This document shows positions 16,910 to 24,269 of a stretch of DNA of 64,000 nt, one piece after another (position 1 is the stretch's first letter; the number at the start of each line of letters is the position of its first letter). Source of the stretch: CAKRJP01 sp963589425 (GTDB lineage: Bacteria > Bacillota > Clostridia > Lachnospirales > Lachnospiraceae); the NCBI GenBank assembly GCA_963589425.1, contig CAVAKZ010000008.1, positions 3,295-67,294 of the forward strand, given 5' to 3'. The position numbers were made by a program, and so were the translations under genes. The notes under the pieces are model-generated. The model saw only the letters and a list, made by a program, of their open reading frames with translations. It was not told the origin of the DNA and made no database searches.

Positions 16910-16949
16910 AGCCTCCGACTCATGTTTTCATGAAGCGGAGGCTCTTTTA
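16910..16949 (+). terminator. Rho-independent terminator of the ATP-grasp operon
   Basis: AGCCTCCG pairs with CGGAGGCT around an 18-nt loop, which itself contains CATG-TTTT-CATG, then CTTTT. It separates this operon from the convergent HPr gene. Confidence 0.8.
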
Positions 16950-16986
16950 GGTATGGAGGGTTCTTTAATGTTGTTTGATATTTGTT

Positions 16987-17244
16987 TTATAAGTTCTCTT
17001 TTAAATATGCTTCGATTTCAGCGATTGCTACATCCTCGTCTTCACCGTCGCACTTAATAGTAATTTCCTGGTCTTTCTTTACTGCAAGACTCATAACACC
17101 GATGATTCTCTTGGCATCTACCTCACGGCCGTCTTTTGCGATTGTGATTTTGCAAGAAAATCCTGCAGCTTTTTTTACAAGAAAGTTAGCCGGTCTTGCG
17201 TGAATTCCTTCTGGATCTGTGATTACATACTTAATTTCTTTCAT
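16987..17244 (-). CDS. HPr-family phosphocarrier in the fructose operon, lacking Ser46
   Basis: An 85-residue HPr with active His15 in GIHARPAN. The segment aligned with Bacillus KSIMGVMS reads KRIIGVMS, so the regulatory Ser46 is Arg. The start is ATG 17244, with GAGG 8 nt upstream on the minus strand; an ATG nearer the RBS is too close. It is the last gene of fruR-fruK-fruA-HPr and probably supplies phosphate to the IIA domain of FruA, as the HPr-like part of FPr does in enteric bacteria. The Arg suggests it escapes HPr kinase and cannot act as a CcpA corepressor. Confidence 0.88.
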   Translation of the reverse strand: MKEIKYVITDPEGIHARPANFLVKKAAGFSCKITIAKDGREVDAKRIIGVMSLAVKKDQEITIKCDGEDEDVAIAEIEAYLKENL

Positions 17245-17288
17245 TTTGCATTACCTCACTTTTTTTGTTTTGATTATGAATGTTTCTT

Positions 17289-17320
17289 TAATTATAAGTG
17301 TTTCTATAATTATAAGTGTT
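17289..17320 (-). repeat. Tandem 14-bp repeat containing TATAAT, upstream of HPr
   Basis: TAATTATAAGTGTT occurs at 17289-17302 and again at 17307-17320, an 18-bp period. On the minus strand each copy reads AACACTTATAATTA with a TATAAT box. They may be one or two -10 elements giving HPr its own promoter, but no strong -35 is seen. Confidence 0.5.
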
Positions 17321-17345
17321 AGATATCATTTTTGAAAGGATGGTT

Positions 17346-19391
17346 TTACTCTGCATCCTTCTTGATAAAGCCAAGCATTACGCAGGTGATGATAGAACCA
17401 ACTACCCATGCAAGAATGTACATCAATGGCTTTCCTACAGTGGCAAATACGAAGACTCCACCGTGTGGTGACATAAGTGTACATCCAAAGGCTGCAGATA
17501 AAAGTCCGGCTACTGCGGAACCTACCAGGGTACAAGGAATTACATGTCCCGGATCTGCTGCTGCAAATGGAATGGCACCCTCTGTAATGAAGGAGCAGCC
17601 CATGATAATGTTGGTGATCTTTGTCTCTCTCTCAGCTGCTGTAAATTTCTTTGGGAAGAAAATACAAGCAAGGGCGATACCTACAGGAGGAACCATACCA
17701 CCGATCATTACAGCTGCCATGGCAATGTAGCAAGCCTGAACTTTTGGATCTGTCTGAGCTGCACCAGCTGCAACGTAGTCAGCTGCTGTTGCAAGCATTC
17801 CGGTACCAAATACATAAGCGGCCTTATTAATGGGGCCTCCCATGTCAATGGCCATCATTCCGGCAACGATCATACCAAGAAGCCAGATCATGCCTGTGTC
17901 AGAAAGGCTTGTAAGCATATCGCTAAGTCCGGTATTGATAAGACCAATGATCGGATTCAGGATGAAGGTCATAATAACAGCAACGATAAACATACCTACC
18001 AATGGGTAGATCAGGATTGGCTTAATTCCTTCTAAGGATTCCGGCAAATTAGCTGTGATCTTCTTAAGGAAGAGAATTGTAAATCCAGCTAAGAATCCGG
18101 TGGCAATACCACCAAGGAAACCGGATACGGTATTTCCCCCATTATCAGCAACGAAAGCAAAACGTTGTACAAAACTTTCGAATCCGTTTAAGCTTCCCCA
18201 GTCGTAGGAAGAAACTAAGGCGTTACCGTTAGCTGCAAGAAGCCCCCCTAGGAAACCAACGGCAAGACCGGGTCTGTCAGCGATGGAGTAGGCAATGTAA
18301 CCTGCAAGTACCGGAACCATAACTCCCATGGCAAGACCACCGTTGTATTTCAGGAAAGCAGAAATCGGTGATGCACTACCAAAGGCAGAACCGATGGAAC
18401 CATAGCCCATCAGGGTATCGATCAAAAAGGCCAGGGCTGTTAAAATACCGCCGCCAATAACGAATGGAAGCATGTGGGATACGCCGCTCATAAGATGGGT
18501 GTAGGCCTGGTGTCCAATGCTGCCGGAGGATTGCTTGGTGTCTTCGCTGCTGCTTTCTGTAGCAGATGGGGTATAGATCGGAGCATCCTGTGCAGCTGCC
18601 TTTGTAACTAATTCATCACTCTTCTTGATTCCGTCGGCAACCTTTACTTCAAGAAGATGTTTGCCTGCAAATCTTTCCATAGGAACCTTGGTGTCGCAAG
18701 CGATGATAACACCTTTAGCTCCCTTAATGTCGTCTTCTGTAAGGATGTTCTTTGCCCCTCCGGAACCTCTGGTTTCTACCTTGACTTTAATGCCAAGTTT
18801 TTCTCCGGACTTTTCAATAGCCTCTGCTGCCATATAAGTATGGGCAATACCGGTAGGGCAAGCAGTTACTGCAATAACATCATATCCGTTGGTCTCAGCT
18901 GCTTTTTCAGCCTTTATTTCTTCAGCTTCTTCCTTTGCGTTCTCGGCGGCATCAATAACAGCCAGGAATTCCTCAGGGCTAGCTGCATTTCTAAGGTCAC
19001 TCTGGAATTTCTCATCCATTAAAAGCATGGAAAGACGGCTAAGTACATCTAAGTGCACATTGTCTTTGGTATTTGGTGCTGCGATCAGGAAAAAGAGATT
19101 GGCAGGTTCTCCGTCGAGAGAATCAAACTCTACTCCTTCAGGAACCAACATAGCAGCAAGTCCCGGTGCTGTAACAGTATCTGACTTGCAGTGGGGAATA
19201 GCAATACCTTCGCCAATTCCTGTGGATCCTTCTTCCTCTCTTAAGAAAACGCCCTTTTCATAGACATCCCTGTCTGAGATATTTCCTCTTTTGACCATCA
19301 AATCTACTAATTTTTTGATAGCCTCTTCCTTTGTTGCGGCAGTACCATGTAAGTCAATGGATACTGCAGAAAGTAAATCTTTTACTCTCAT
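17346..19391 (-). CDS. fruA: Fructose-specific PTS enzyme IIABC
   Basis: A 681-residue permease that imports fructose as fructose 1-phosphate. Domains: IIA at residues 1-145 with phosphorylated His67 (AIPHCKS), IIB at about 168-265 with the active Cys near 177 (VTACPTGIAHT), and membrane IIC from about 300 with about nine or ten segments (VGFLGGLLAANGN, GGPINKAAYVFG). The length is typical for fused FruA. The start ATG 19391 follows AGGAGG on the minus strand. It lies 49 bp downstream of fruK and about 100 bp upstream of its HPr. Regulation is probably by FruR through the half-sites near 21139-21228. Confidence 0.95.
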   Translation of the reverse strand: MRVKDLLSAVSIDLHGTAATKEEAIKKLVDLMVKRGNISDRDVYEKGVFLREEEGSTGIGEGIAIPHCKSDTVTAPGLAAMLVPEGVEFDSLDGEPANLFFLIAAPNTKDNVHLDVLSRLSMLLMDEKFQSDLRNAASPEEFLAVIDAAENAKEEAEEIKAEKAAETNGYDVIAVTACPTGIAHTYMAAEAIEKSGEKLGIKVKVETRGSGGAKNILTEDDIKGAKGVIIACDTKVPMERFAGKHLLEVKVADGIKKSDELVTKAAAQDAPIYTPSATESSSEDTKQSSGSIGHQAYTHLMSGVSHMLPFVIGGGILTALAFLIDTLMGYGSIGSAFGSASPISAFLKYNGGLAMGVMVPVLAGYIAYSIADRPGLAVGFLGGLLAANGNALVSSYDWGSLNGFESFVQRFAFVADNGGNTVSGFLGGIATGFLAGFTILFLKKITANLPESLEGIKPILIYPLVGMFIVAVIMTFILNPIIGLINTGLSDMLTSLSDTGMIWLLGMIVAGMMAIDMGGPINKAAYVFGTGMLATAADYVAAGAAQTDPKVQACYIAMAAVMIGGMVPPVGIALACIFFPKKFTAAERETKITNIIMGCSFITEGAIPFAAADPGHVIPCTLVGSAVAGLLSAAFGCTLMSPHGGVFVFATVGKPLMYILAWVVGSIITCVMLGFIKKDAE

Positions 19392-19440
19392 TGTTCTCCT
19401 CCTTTGATTTATATGAATTTATAACCTGCTTAATAAATGC

Positions 19441-20349
19441 TTATCTGCCAATCTGGGCCAGAAGTTCTTTGACTTCAGCCTCTGTTGCCAGTTTTTCTGA
19501 AAATGCTGATGCAGATCCGGTACATAGGCCCATGTAAAAGGCGTCCTCATAGCTTCCGGTATTCTGATAGCCTGCCACAAAACCAGCTACCATGGAATCC
19601 CCGGCTCCTACTGCATTGATCAACTTTCCTTTGGGAGTTTCTGACCGGTATACAGATCCGTCTTCTGCCAAAAGCAGGGCCCCGTCTCCTGCCATGGAAA
19701 CAAGAATGTTTCTTGCGCCAAGTTCCTGTAGCTTTTTTGCGTAGGTAATCAGGTCTTCTTCTGTCTTTAACTCCAGGCCAAAAATCTCTCCCAGCTCATG
19801 GTTGTTTGGCTTAATAAGGAAAGGATGGTACTTTAGGACATTCATCAATAAATCCTTGGTGGCATCTACAACGATGTTTAGCTTTTTATTTGACAGATGC
19901 TCCAAGATATCCATGTACATGGTTTCCGGCATACTTGATGGGATGCTGCCGGCAAGGATTAAGGTGTCGCCGTCTGAGAGAGAGTCAAGTTTCTCATAAA
20001 GCTTGTCTATGTTCTTTTGATTGATCGCCGGCCCCATGCCGTTGATCTCCATGCCGTCAATGTTTCGAATCTTCAGATTGATTCTGGAAATGCCCTCATC
20101 ACAGGTGATAAAGTCATTTTTTACTCCCGACTCTGCCATAAGGCGCTTGATCTCCTCCCCGGTAAAGCCGGCTGCAAAACCTAAGGCTATAGAGTCAATT
20201 CCAAGGTTCCTAAGAACAATGGAAACGTTGATTCCTTTTCCCCCGGGATTAATAAGTTCCTTACTGGTTCGGTTTGTCATACCCTCTTTGAAATTAGGTA
20301 CATCCACGATGTAATCCAAGGATGGATTAAAAGTAACTGTGTAAACCAT
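19441..20349 (-). CDS. fruK: 1-phosphofructokinase
   Basis: A 302-residue PfkB-family kinase converting fructose 1-phosphate to fructose 1,6-bisphosphate. Seen: the N-terminal TVTFNPSLDYIV, signature GGKGINVSIVLRNLG (about 37-51), and the second signature NAVGAGDSMVAGF with catalytic Asp. The neighbours FruR and FruA fix the substrate; tagatose 6-phosphate kinase LacC is the main alternative within the family. It is 12 bp downstream of fruR. Confidence 0.95.
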   Translation of the reverse strand: MVYTVTFNPSLDYIVDVPNFKEGMTNRTSKELINPGGKGINVSIVLRNLGIDSIALGFAAGFTGEEIKRLMAESGVKNDFITCDEGISRINLKIRNIDGMEINGMGPAINQKNIDKLYEKLDSLSDGDTLILAGSIPSSMPETMYMDILEHLSNKKLNIVVDATKDLLMNVLKYHPFLIKPNNHELGEIFGLELKTEEDLITYAKKLQELGARNILVSMAGDGALLLAEDGSVYRSETPKGKLINAVGAGDSMVAGFVAGYQNTGSYEDAFYMGLCTGSASAFSEKLATEAEVKELLAQIGR

Positions 20350-20361
20350 TTTGCCTCTCTC

Positions 20362-21108
20362 CTATTCTGCAATAATAATGTTGTTCAGGTCTTCGAATTC
20401 CTTGGGGCAATCTTCGGTAATGATATTGGCAGACTCTACTCTTCCAAAAGAAACCGGGGAAATTTTACCAAATTTACTGCTGTCTGCCAGCACATATACG
20501 TCCTTAGAAGAAAGCATAGCCCTCTTCTTGATCATTGCTTCCCGCATTTCAGGTGTAGTAAAACCATTCTTTCTTGTTAGCCCGTTGGTACCGAAAAATC
20601 CCTTTGTGAAATTGTATTTCTCAATATTTGCAATAGCCTCTTCTCCCACAATGGCTTCTGTAATAGATTTAAATTCTCCGCCCACCAGAAGAGTTTTAAA
20701 GCCTCTCTGGGAAAGCTGCCTTGCATTGTTGATGGAATTTGTTACAAAGATCGCATGCTGACATTGAATGAAATCAATCATTAATTCCGTTGTGGTTCCC
20801 GCATCTATATAGACAAAATCATCATCAGTAATGAGATCTGCTGCATAGGCTGCAATCTTTCTTTTTTCATCTGTGTGTTCAGCTCGTTTGTGTTCAAGAT
20901 CTCCTTCGGTTGTGACGTAGCTTTGCTTCTTCTTGGCCATGGCCCCGCCATGAACCTTGATTAAAAGCCCGGCCTTATCCATGGCAGTTAAATCTCGACG
21001 AATGGTGGATTCTGATGCATCTAAGGCTTCCATCAGTTCTGTTCCTTCAACGGATCCTTTGCTTTCAAGCATTTCTAAAATAATTGCCTGTCTTTCTTCT
21101 GAAAGCAT
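20362..21108 (-). CDS. fruR: DeoR-family repressor of the fructose operon
   Basis: A 248-residue DeoR regulator. The N-terminal helix-turn-helix (LSEERQAIILEML, then ASESTIRRDLTAMDKAGLL, about 1-55) is followed by the sugar-phosphate sensor domain with the ISOCOT-type motifs DFVYIDAGTTTELM and LVGGEF. DeoR proteins at fru loci respond to fructose 1-phosphate. The first gene of the minus-strand operon, it should be autoregulated. The 220 bp upstream contains two sets of three 10-bp-phased half-sites. Confidence 0.92.
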   Translation of the reverse strand: MLSEERQAIILEMLESKGSVEGTELMEALDASESTIRRDLTAMDKAGLLIKVHGGAMAKKKQSYVTTEGDLEHKRAEHTDEKRKIAAYAADLITDDDFVYIDAGTTTELMIDFIQCQHAIFVTNSINNARQLSQRGFKTLLVGGEFKSITEAIVGEEAIANIEKYNFTKGFFGTNGLTRKNGFTTPEMREAMIKKRAMLSSKDVYVLADSSKFGKISPVSFGRVESANIITEDCPKEFEDLNNIIIAE

Positions 21109-21138
21109 AGTTCCCTCCTGATCTGATTTATAAGTATT

Positions 21139-21228
21139 CGTTCAAAACCGTTCAAGTCCGGTCATTTACTGTCTAGATTATACGACAGAAAATAATCATA
21201 TTCAATCATTTTCGGTCAAAAACATTCA
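21139..21228. promoter_or_regulatory. Two clusters of 10-bp-phased half-sites upstream of fruR
   Basis: CGTTCA (21139), CGTTCA (21149) and CGGTCA (21159) start exactly 10 bp apart. A second set, CAATCA (21203), CGGTCA (21213) and CATTCA (21223), repeats the pattern 64 bp away. One helical turn of phasing puts all half-sites on the same DNA face, as expected for an oligomeric DeoR repressor such as FruR. Confidence 0.6.
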
Positions 21229-21350
21229 ACAAAAATAAAAGATAAATTTTGTTGAAAATGTATAGGAAATCGATTTTATAAGCCGGATGTGTGGTAGAAT
21301 AGAGGCAATTTAGATGCATTAAAGATTTGAGAATAATAGGAGGATGGCCC

Positions 21351-21833
21351 ATGAACAAAGAAGAGACCTATCAATATTTAAGAGACCAAAAGATTTCTTA
21401 CGAAATAACAGAGCATCCAGCAGTATTTAACATGGAAGAGTTAGACGCAGTGGAACTTCCTTATCCGGAATGGGATGCTAAGAATTTATTTGTAAGGGAT
21501 GATAAGAAGAAAAATTATTATTTAATCACGGTAAAGGGAGATAAGAGGGTGAATTTAAAAGAATTCCGTAAGCAGCAGGGATTACGGCCCCTTTCTTTTG
21601 CATCTGCAGGAGATCTGCTTGAGATTATGGCCTTGCAGCCAGGATCTGTTTCTCCCTTAGGCTTGTTAAATGATGAAAAAAGCCGGGTGCGGTTCTTCCT
21701 GGATTCGGAATTTGATGGGAATAAAATCGGAATTCATCCAAATGACAACACAGCTACTGTATGGCTGCAGGCAAAGGATTTGATGGAGCTTATTGAGAAG
21801 CATGGGAATGAAGCTGAGTTTGTAGATGTTTAA
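21351..21833 (+). CDS. YbaK/ProX-type aminoacyl-tRNA deacylase
   Basis: A 160-residue protein of the prolyl-tRNA editing (YbaK/PrdX) family, which hydrolyses mischarged tRNAs, typically Ala- or Cys-tRNA(Pro). Seen: EHPAVFNMEEL, the AKNLFVRDDKKKNYYL motif with the catalytic-type Lys, a SPLGLLND loop and GIHPNDNTATVWL. ATG 21351 is preceded by GGAGG 7 nt upstream. Its last 8 bp overlap the GntR regulator start, which may reflect coupling rather than a shared function. Divergent from fruR. Confidence 0.87.
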   Translation: MNKEETYQYLRDQKISYEITEHPAVFNMEELDAVELPYPEWDAKNLFVRDDKKKNYYLITVKGDKRVNLKEFRKQQGLRPLSFASAGDLLEIMALQPGSVSPLGLLNDEKSRVRFFLDSEFDGNKIGIHPNDNTATVWLQAKDLMELIEKHGNEAEFVDV

Positions 21834-22560
21834 AGCAGACGAAAAGATTAGCGATATGAATCAGAAAAAAGTACAGGTAAAGAAAACCCTTGGTCAGCAG
21901 ACTGAAGACCGATTAATGAAATATATTTTGGACCGGCAGATGATGATCGGGTCTAAGATCCCCAATGAATTTGAACTTTCGGAAATGTTCGGAGTTGGAA
22001 GAAGTACGGTCCGTGAAGCGGTAAAGGGGCTGGTAAGCAGGGGAGTCCTGGAGGTGCGAAGAGGGGATGGTACTTATGTGATCAGTACCGTCTATATGGA
22101 AAATGACGTGTTGGGATTTGGACAGATCACGGACCGCTATCAATTGGCCCTTGATCTTTTTGATGTGCGCCTCATGATCGAGCCGGAGATTGTCAGCTGG
22201 GCTTGCAGGAAGGCTAATAAGGAAGAGATCGCTCATCTGAAAGGCTTGTGCGATGAAGTGGAGATGCTTTATAAGCAAGGGCACAATCATATTTATAAGG
22301 ATATTGAATTCCACAGCTATTTGGCCAAGCTTAGTGGTAATATGGTGGTGGAACGTCTCCTGCCGGTAATTAACACTTCTGTTGTGACCTTTGCCAATAT
22401 CACCTACAGAAGCTTGATGCAGGAAACCTTAGAAACCCACAGGGCTATTGTGACAGCTATGGAGCGTAAGGATCCGGTGGGGGCAAGGTGTGCTATGAGT
22501 ATGCATCTGACCTATAACCGACAGCTGATCATGGAGCTTTTGGAAAAACGGGGGAATTGA
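21826..22560 (+). CDS. GntR/FadR-family regulator of the sugar-acid operon
   Basis: A 244-residue regulator with an N-terminal winged helix (FELSEMFGVGRSTVREAVKG, then GDGTYV, about 35-85) and a C-terminal FCD domain (DVRLMIEPEIVSW, IEFHSYLAKLSGN) whose His residues usually bind a metal and a carboxylate. ATG 21826 overlaps the YbaK gene by 8 bp and lacks its own RBS; ATG 21856 is an alternative. It precedes gntP, a dehydratase, KDG kinase and KDPG aldolase, so a hexonate or 2-keto-3-deoxy intermediate is the likely effector. Two matching palindromes, at 22563-22579 and 22691-22705, are its probable operators. Confidence 0.88.
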   Translation: MFKADEKISDMNQKKVQVKKTLGQQTEDRLMKYILDRQMMIGSKIPNEFELSEMFGVGRSTVREAVKGLVSRGVLEVRRGDGTYVISTVYMENDVLGFGQITDRYQLALDLFDVRLMIEPEIVSWACRKANKEEIAHLKGLCDEVEMLYKQGHNHIYKDIEFHSYLAKLSGNMVVERLLPVINTSVVTFANITYRSLMQETLETHRAIVTAMERKDPVGARCAMSMHLTYNRQLIMELLEKRGN

Positions 22561-22562
22561 TG

Positions 22563-22579
22563 AATACGTCTGATGTATT
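22563..22579. promoter_or_regulatory. Operator candidate for the sugar-acid GntR regulator, copy 1
   Basis: AATACGTCTGATGTATT, inverted 8-bp arms with one mismatch, directly after the regulator stop codon. It shares ATACGTC-N2-ATGTAT with the site at 22691-22705. Confidence 0.6.
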
Positions 22580-22624
22580 TGGCGCGTGAATAACGTTTTA
22601 AAAAAGAATATGGTAAAAATAGAC

Positions 22625-22674
22625 AAAAAACAGGCCGTGGATAAGGTTATATCCCCACCTGTTTTTTGTTTTTT
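22625..22674 (+). terminator. Terminator after the GntR gene
   Basis: AAAACAGG pairs with CCTGTTTT, with an inner arm GTGGATA/TATCCCCAC, followed by TTTTTTGTTTTTT. It isolates the regulator from the gntP promoter. Confidence 0.8.
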
Positions 22675-22690
22675 GCGGAAAAATAAATAT

Positions 22691-22733
22691 ATACGTCACA
22701 TGTATTGCAGCTGAAAAAATCCATTGTTATAGT
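22691..22733 (+). promoter_or_regulatory. gntP promoter with overlapping operator copy 2
   Basis: TTGCAG at 22705-22710 and TATAGT at 22728-22733 are 17 bp apart. The operator ATACGTCACATGTAT (22691-22705) ends on the first base of the -35 box, so regulator binding there would affect polymerase contact. Confidence 0.65.
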
Positions 22734-22814
22734 GATGCCATGATCAAGCAAGGCGCCTAAGAATATCATTAGTATTTACAAAAAAATAAGAAAAGTTCAT
22801 TAGGAGGAATCATT

Positions 22815-24182
22815 ATGAGTGACTTTGTTGCCTCTCCAGAAAGGTTGATTATAGGAGCTCTTCTGGGATTTGCGGTATTGTTGTTTTTGATTATTAAGGT
22901 AAAGGTACAGCCCTTTATTGCCATTATGTCATCAGCCCTGATTATCGGTTTGGTGGCAGGAATGCCCTTTGATATGATCACAGATACCCTAGCAGAGGGT
23001 GTGGGAACCACTTTGCAGACCATTGCCATTTTAATTGGCCTGGGTTCTATGTTTGGGGCTATTTTGCAGGTATCCGGTGGTGTTGAAGTAATAGCAGATA
23101 CTCTGCTTAAGGTCTTTGGCGAGAAAAGAGCACCCTGGGCTCTGGGAATTACCGGCTTAATTGTGGGTATGCCTGTATTTTTTGAATCCGGACTTTTGAT
23201 CTTGATTCCGGTAGCCTTCGGTATTGCAAGAAAAACGGGGAAATCCGTATTTTGCTATTCTATTCCGTTGCTGGCTGGTCTTGCAATCGGCCATGCCTTT
23301 GTACCACCTACACCGGGACCGGTTCTGGTGGCAGAGATGTTAAATGTGGAACTTAGTTACGTAATTATTCTTGGAATTATTATCGGAATTCCAGCCATGA
23401 TCTTAGCCGGACCTGTATTTGGTAGATTTGTGGGAAATAAATATCACTGTGACGTACCGGCGTCCTATTTGGAAAATGAGAAGGAGGCCCAGGAAAAAAC
23501 CACAGGTAAAAAGCCTAATTTCTGGTTGATTGTATGTATTATCCTTCTTCCTTTGATTTTGATCATCCTAAATACATTATCCTCAGTGATTCCATTTATG
23601 AAGCCAGCCCAGTCTCTGTTGGAATTTTTGGGAACACCTATTATCGCACTTTTGCTTTCTACAATCTGCGCCATGTTGTTCTTGGGCTTGCCAGGTGGAT
23701 TTGACATTAAAGAGATTACAACAATTATGACCAATTCTTTGCATTCCTGCGGAAATATTATTCTTTTGATCGCAGGAGGTGGAATGCTTAGATTCGTTCT
23801 TCAAAATTCTGGAATCGGAGAATTATTTGGAAACTTCGTTGGAGGTTTGCCTCTTCCTATGGTCTTGGTAGCCTTCCTGGTGGCGGCAGCAGTCAGAGTT
23901 TCTGTAGGGTCTGCTACGGTATCCATGACTATGGCAGCAGGAATTATAGCTTCCATGCCTATGGTTTCTGGCCTGTCACAGCTTCAGCTTGCAACCCTTA
24001 CTATTGCCATAGCGGCAGGAGGAACTGCCTTTAGTCATGTAAATGATTCAGGCTTCTGGCTTCACAAATCCTTGTTTGAGGTAGATGAAAAGACCAATCT
24101 GAAGACCTGGACTGTTATGGAAACCTTGGTAGGTGTAGTTGGAATTATTGGAGCTACCATTGTTTGGTTTGTTGTTTCATAA
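22815..24182 (+). CDS. gntP: GntP-family gluconate/sugar-acid proton symporter
   Basis: A 455-residue membrane transporter with about 12-14 hydrophobic segments and family motifs GMPVFFESGLLILIP, AFVPPTPGP, GSATVSMTMAAGI and SHVNDSGFWL. It should import gluconate or a related hexonate. AGGAGG precedes ATG 22815. The downstream dehydratase, KDG kinase and KDPG aldolase form a complete route for the imported acid. Exact substrate (gluconate, galactonate, idonate) cannot be decided from sequence. Confidence 0.9.
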   Translation: MSDFVASPERLIIGALLGFAVLLFLIIKVKVQPFIAIMSSALIIGLVAGMPFDMITDTLAEGVGTTLQTIAILIGLGSMFGAILQVSGGVEVIADTLLKVFGEKRAPWALGITGLIVGMPVFFESGLLILIPVAFGIARKTGKSVFCYSIPLLAGLAIGHAFVPPTPGPVLVAEMLNVELSYVIILGIIIGIPAMILAGPVFGRFVGNKYHCDVPASYLENEKEAQEKTTGKKPNFWLIVCIILLPLILIILNTLSSVIPFMKPAQSLLEFLGTPIIALLLSTICAMLFLGLPGGFDIKEITTIMTNSLHSCGNIILLIAGGGMLRFVLQNSGIGELFGNFVGGLPLPMVLVAFLVAAAVRVSVGSATVSMTMAAGIIASMPMVSGLSQLQLATLTIAIAAGGTAFSHVNDSGFWLHKSLFEVDEKTNLKTWTVMETLVGVVGIIGATIVWFVVS

Positions 24183-24269
24183 ATGAAAAATTTCATAGAC
24201 ATGAAGAAATTTGAAACTGTGATCTTATAAAACAGTAACTTAGATTTTGATATCAGGAGGATATAAATC

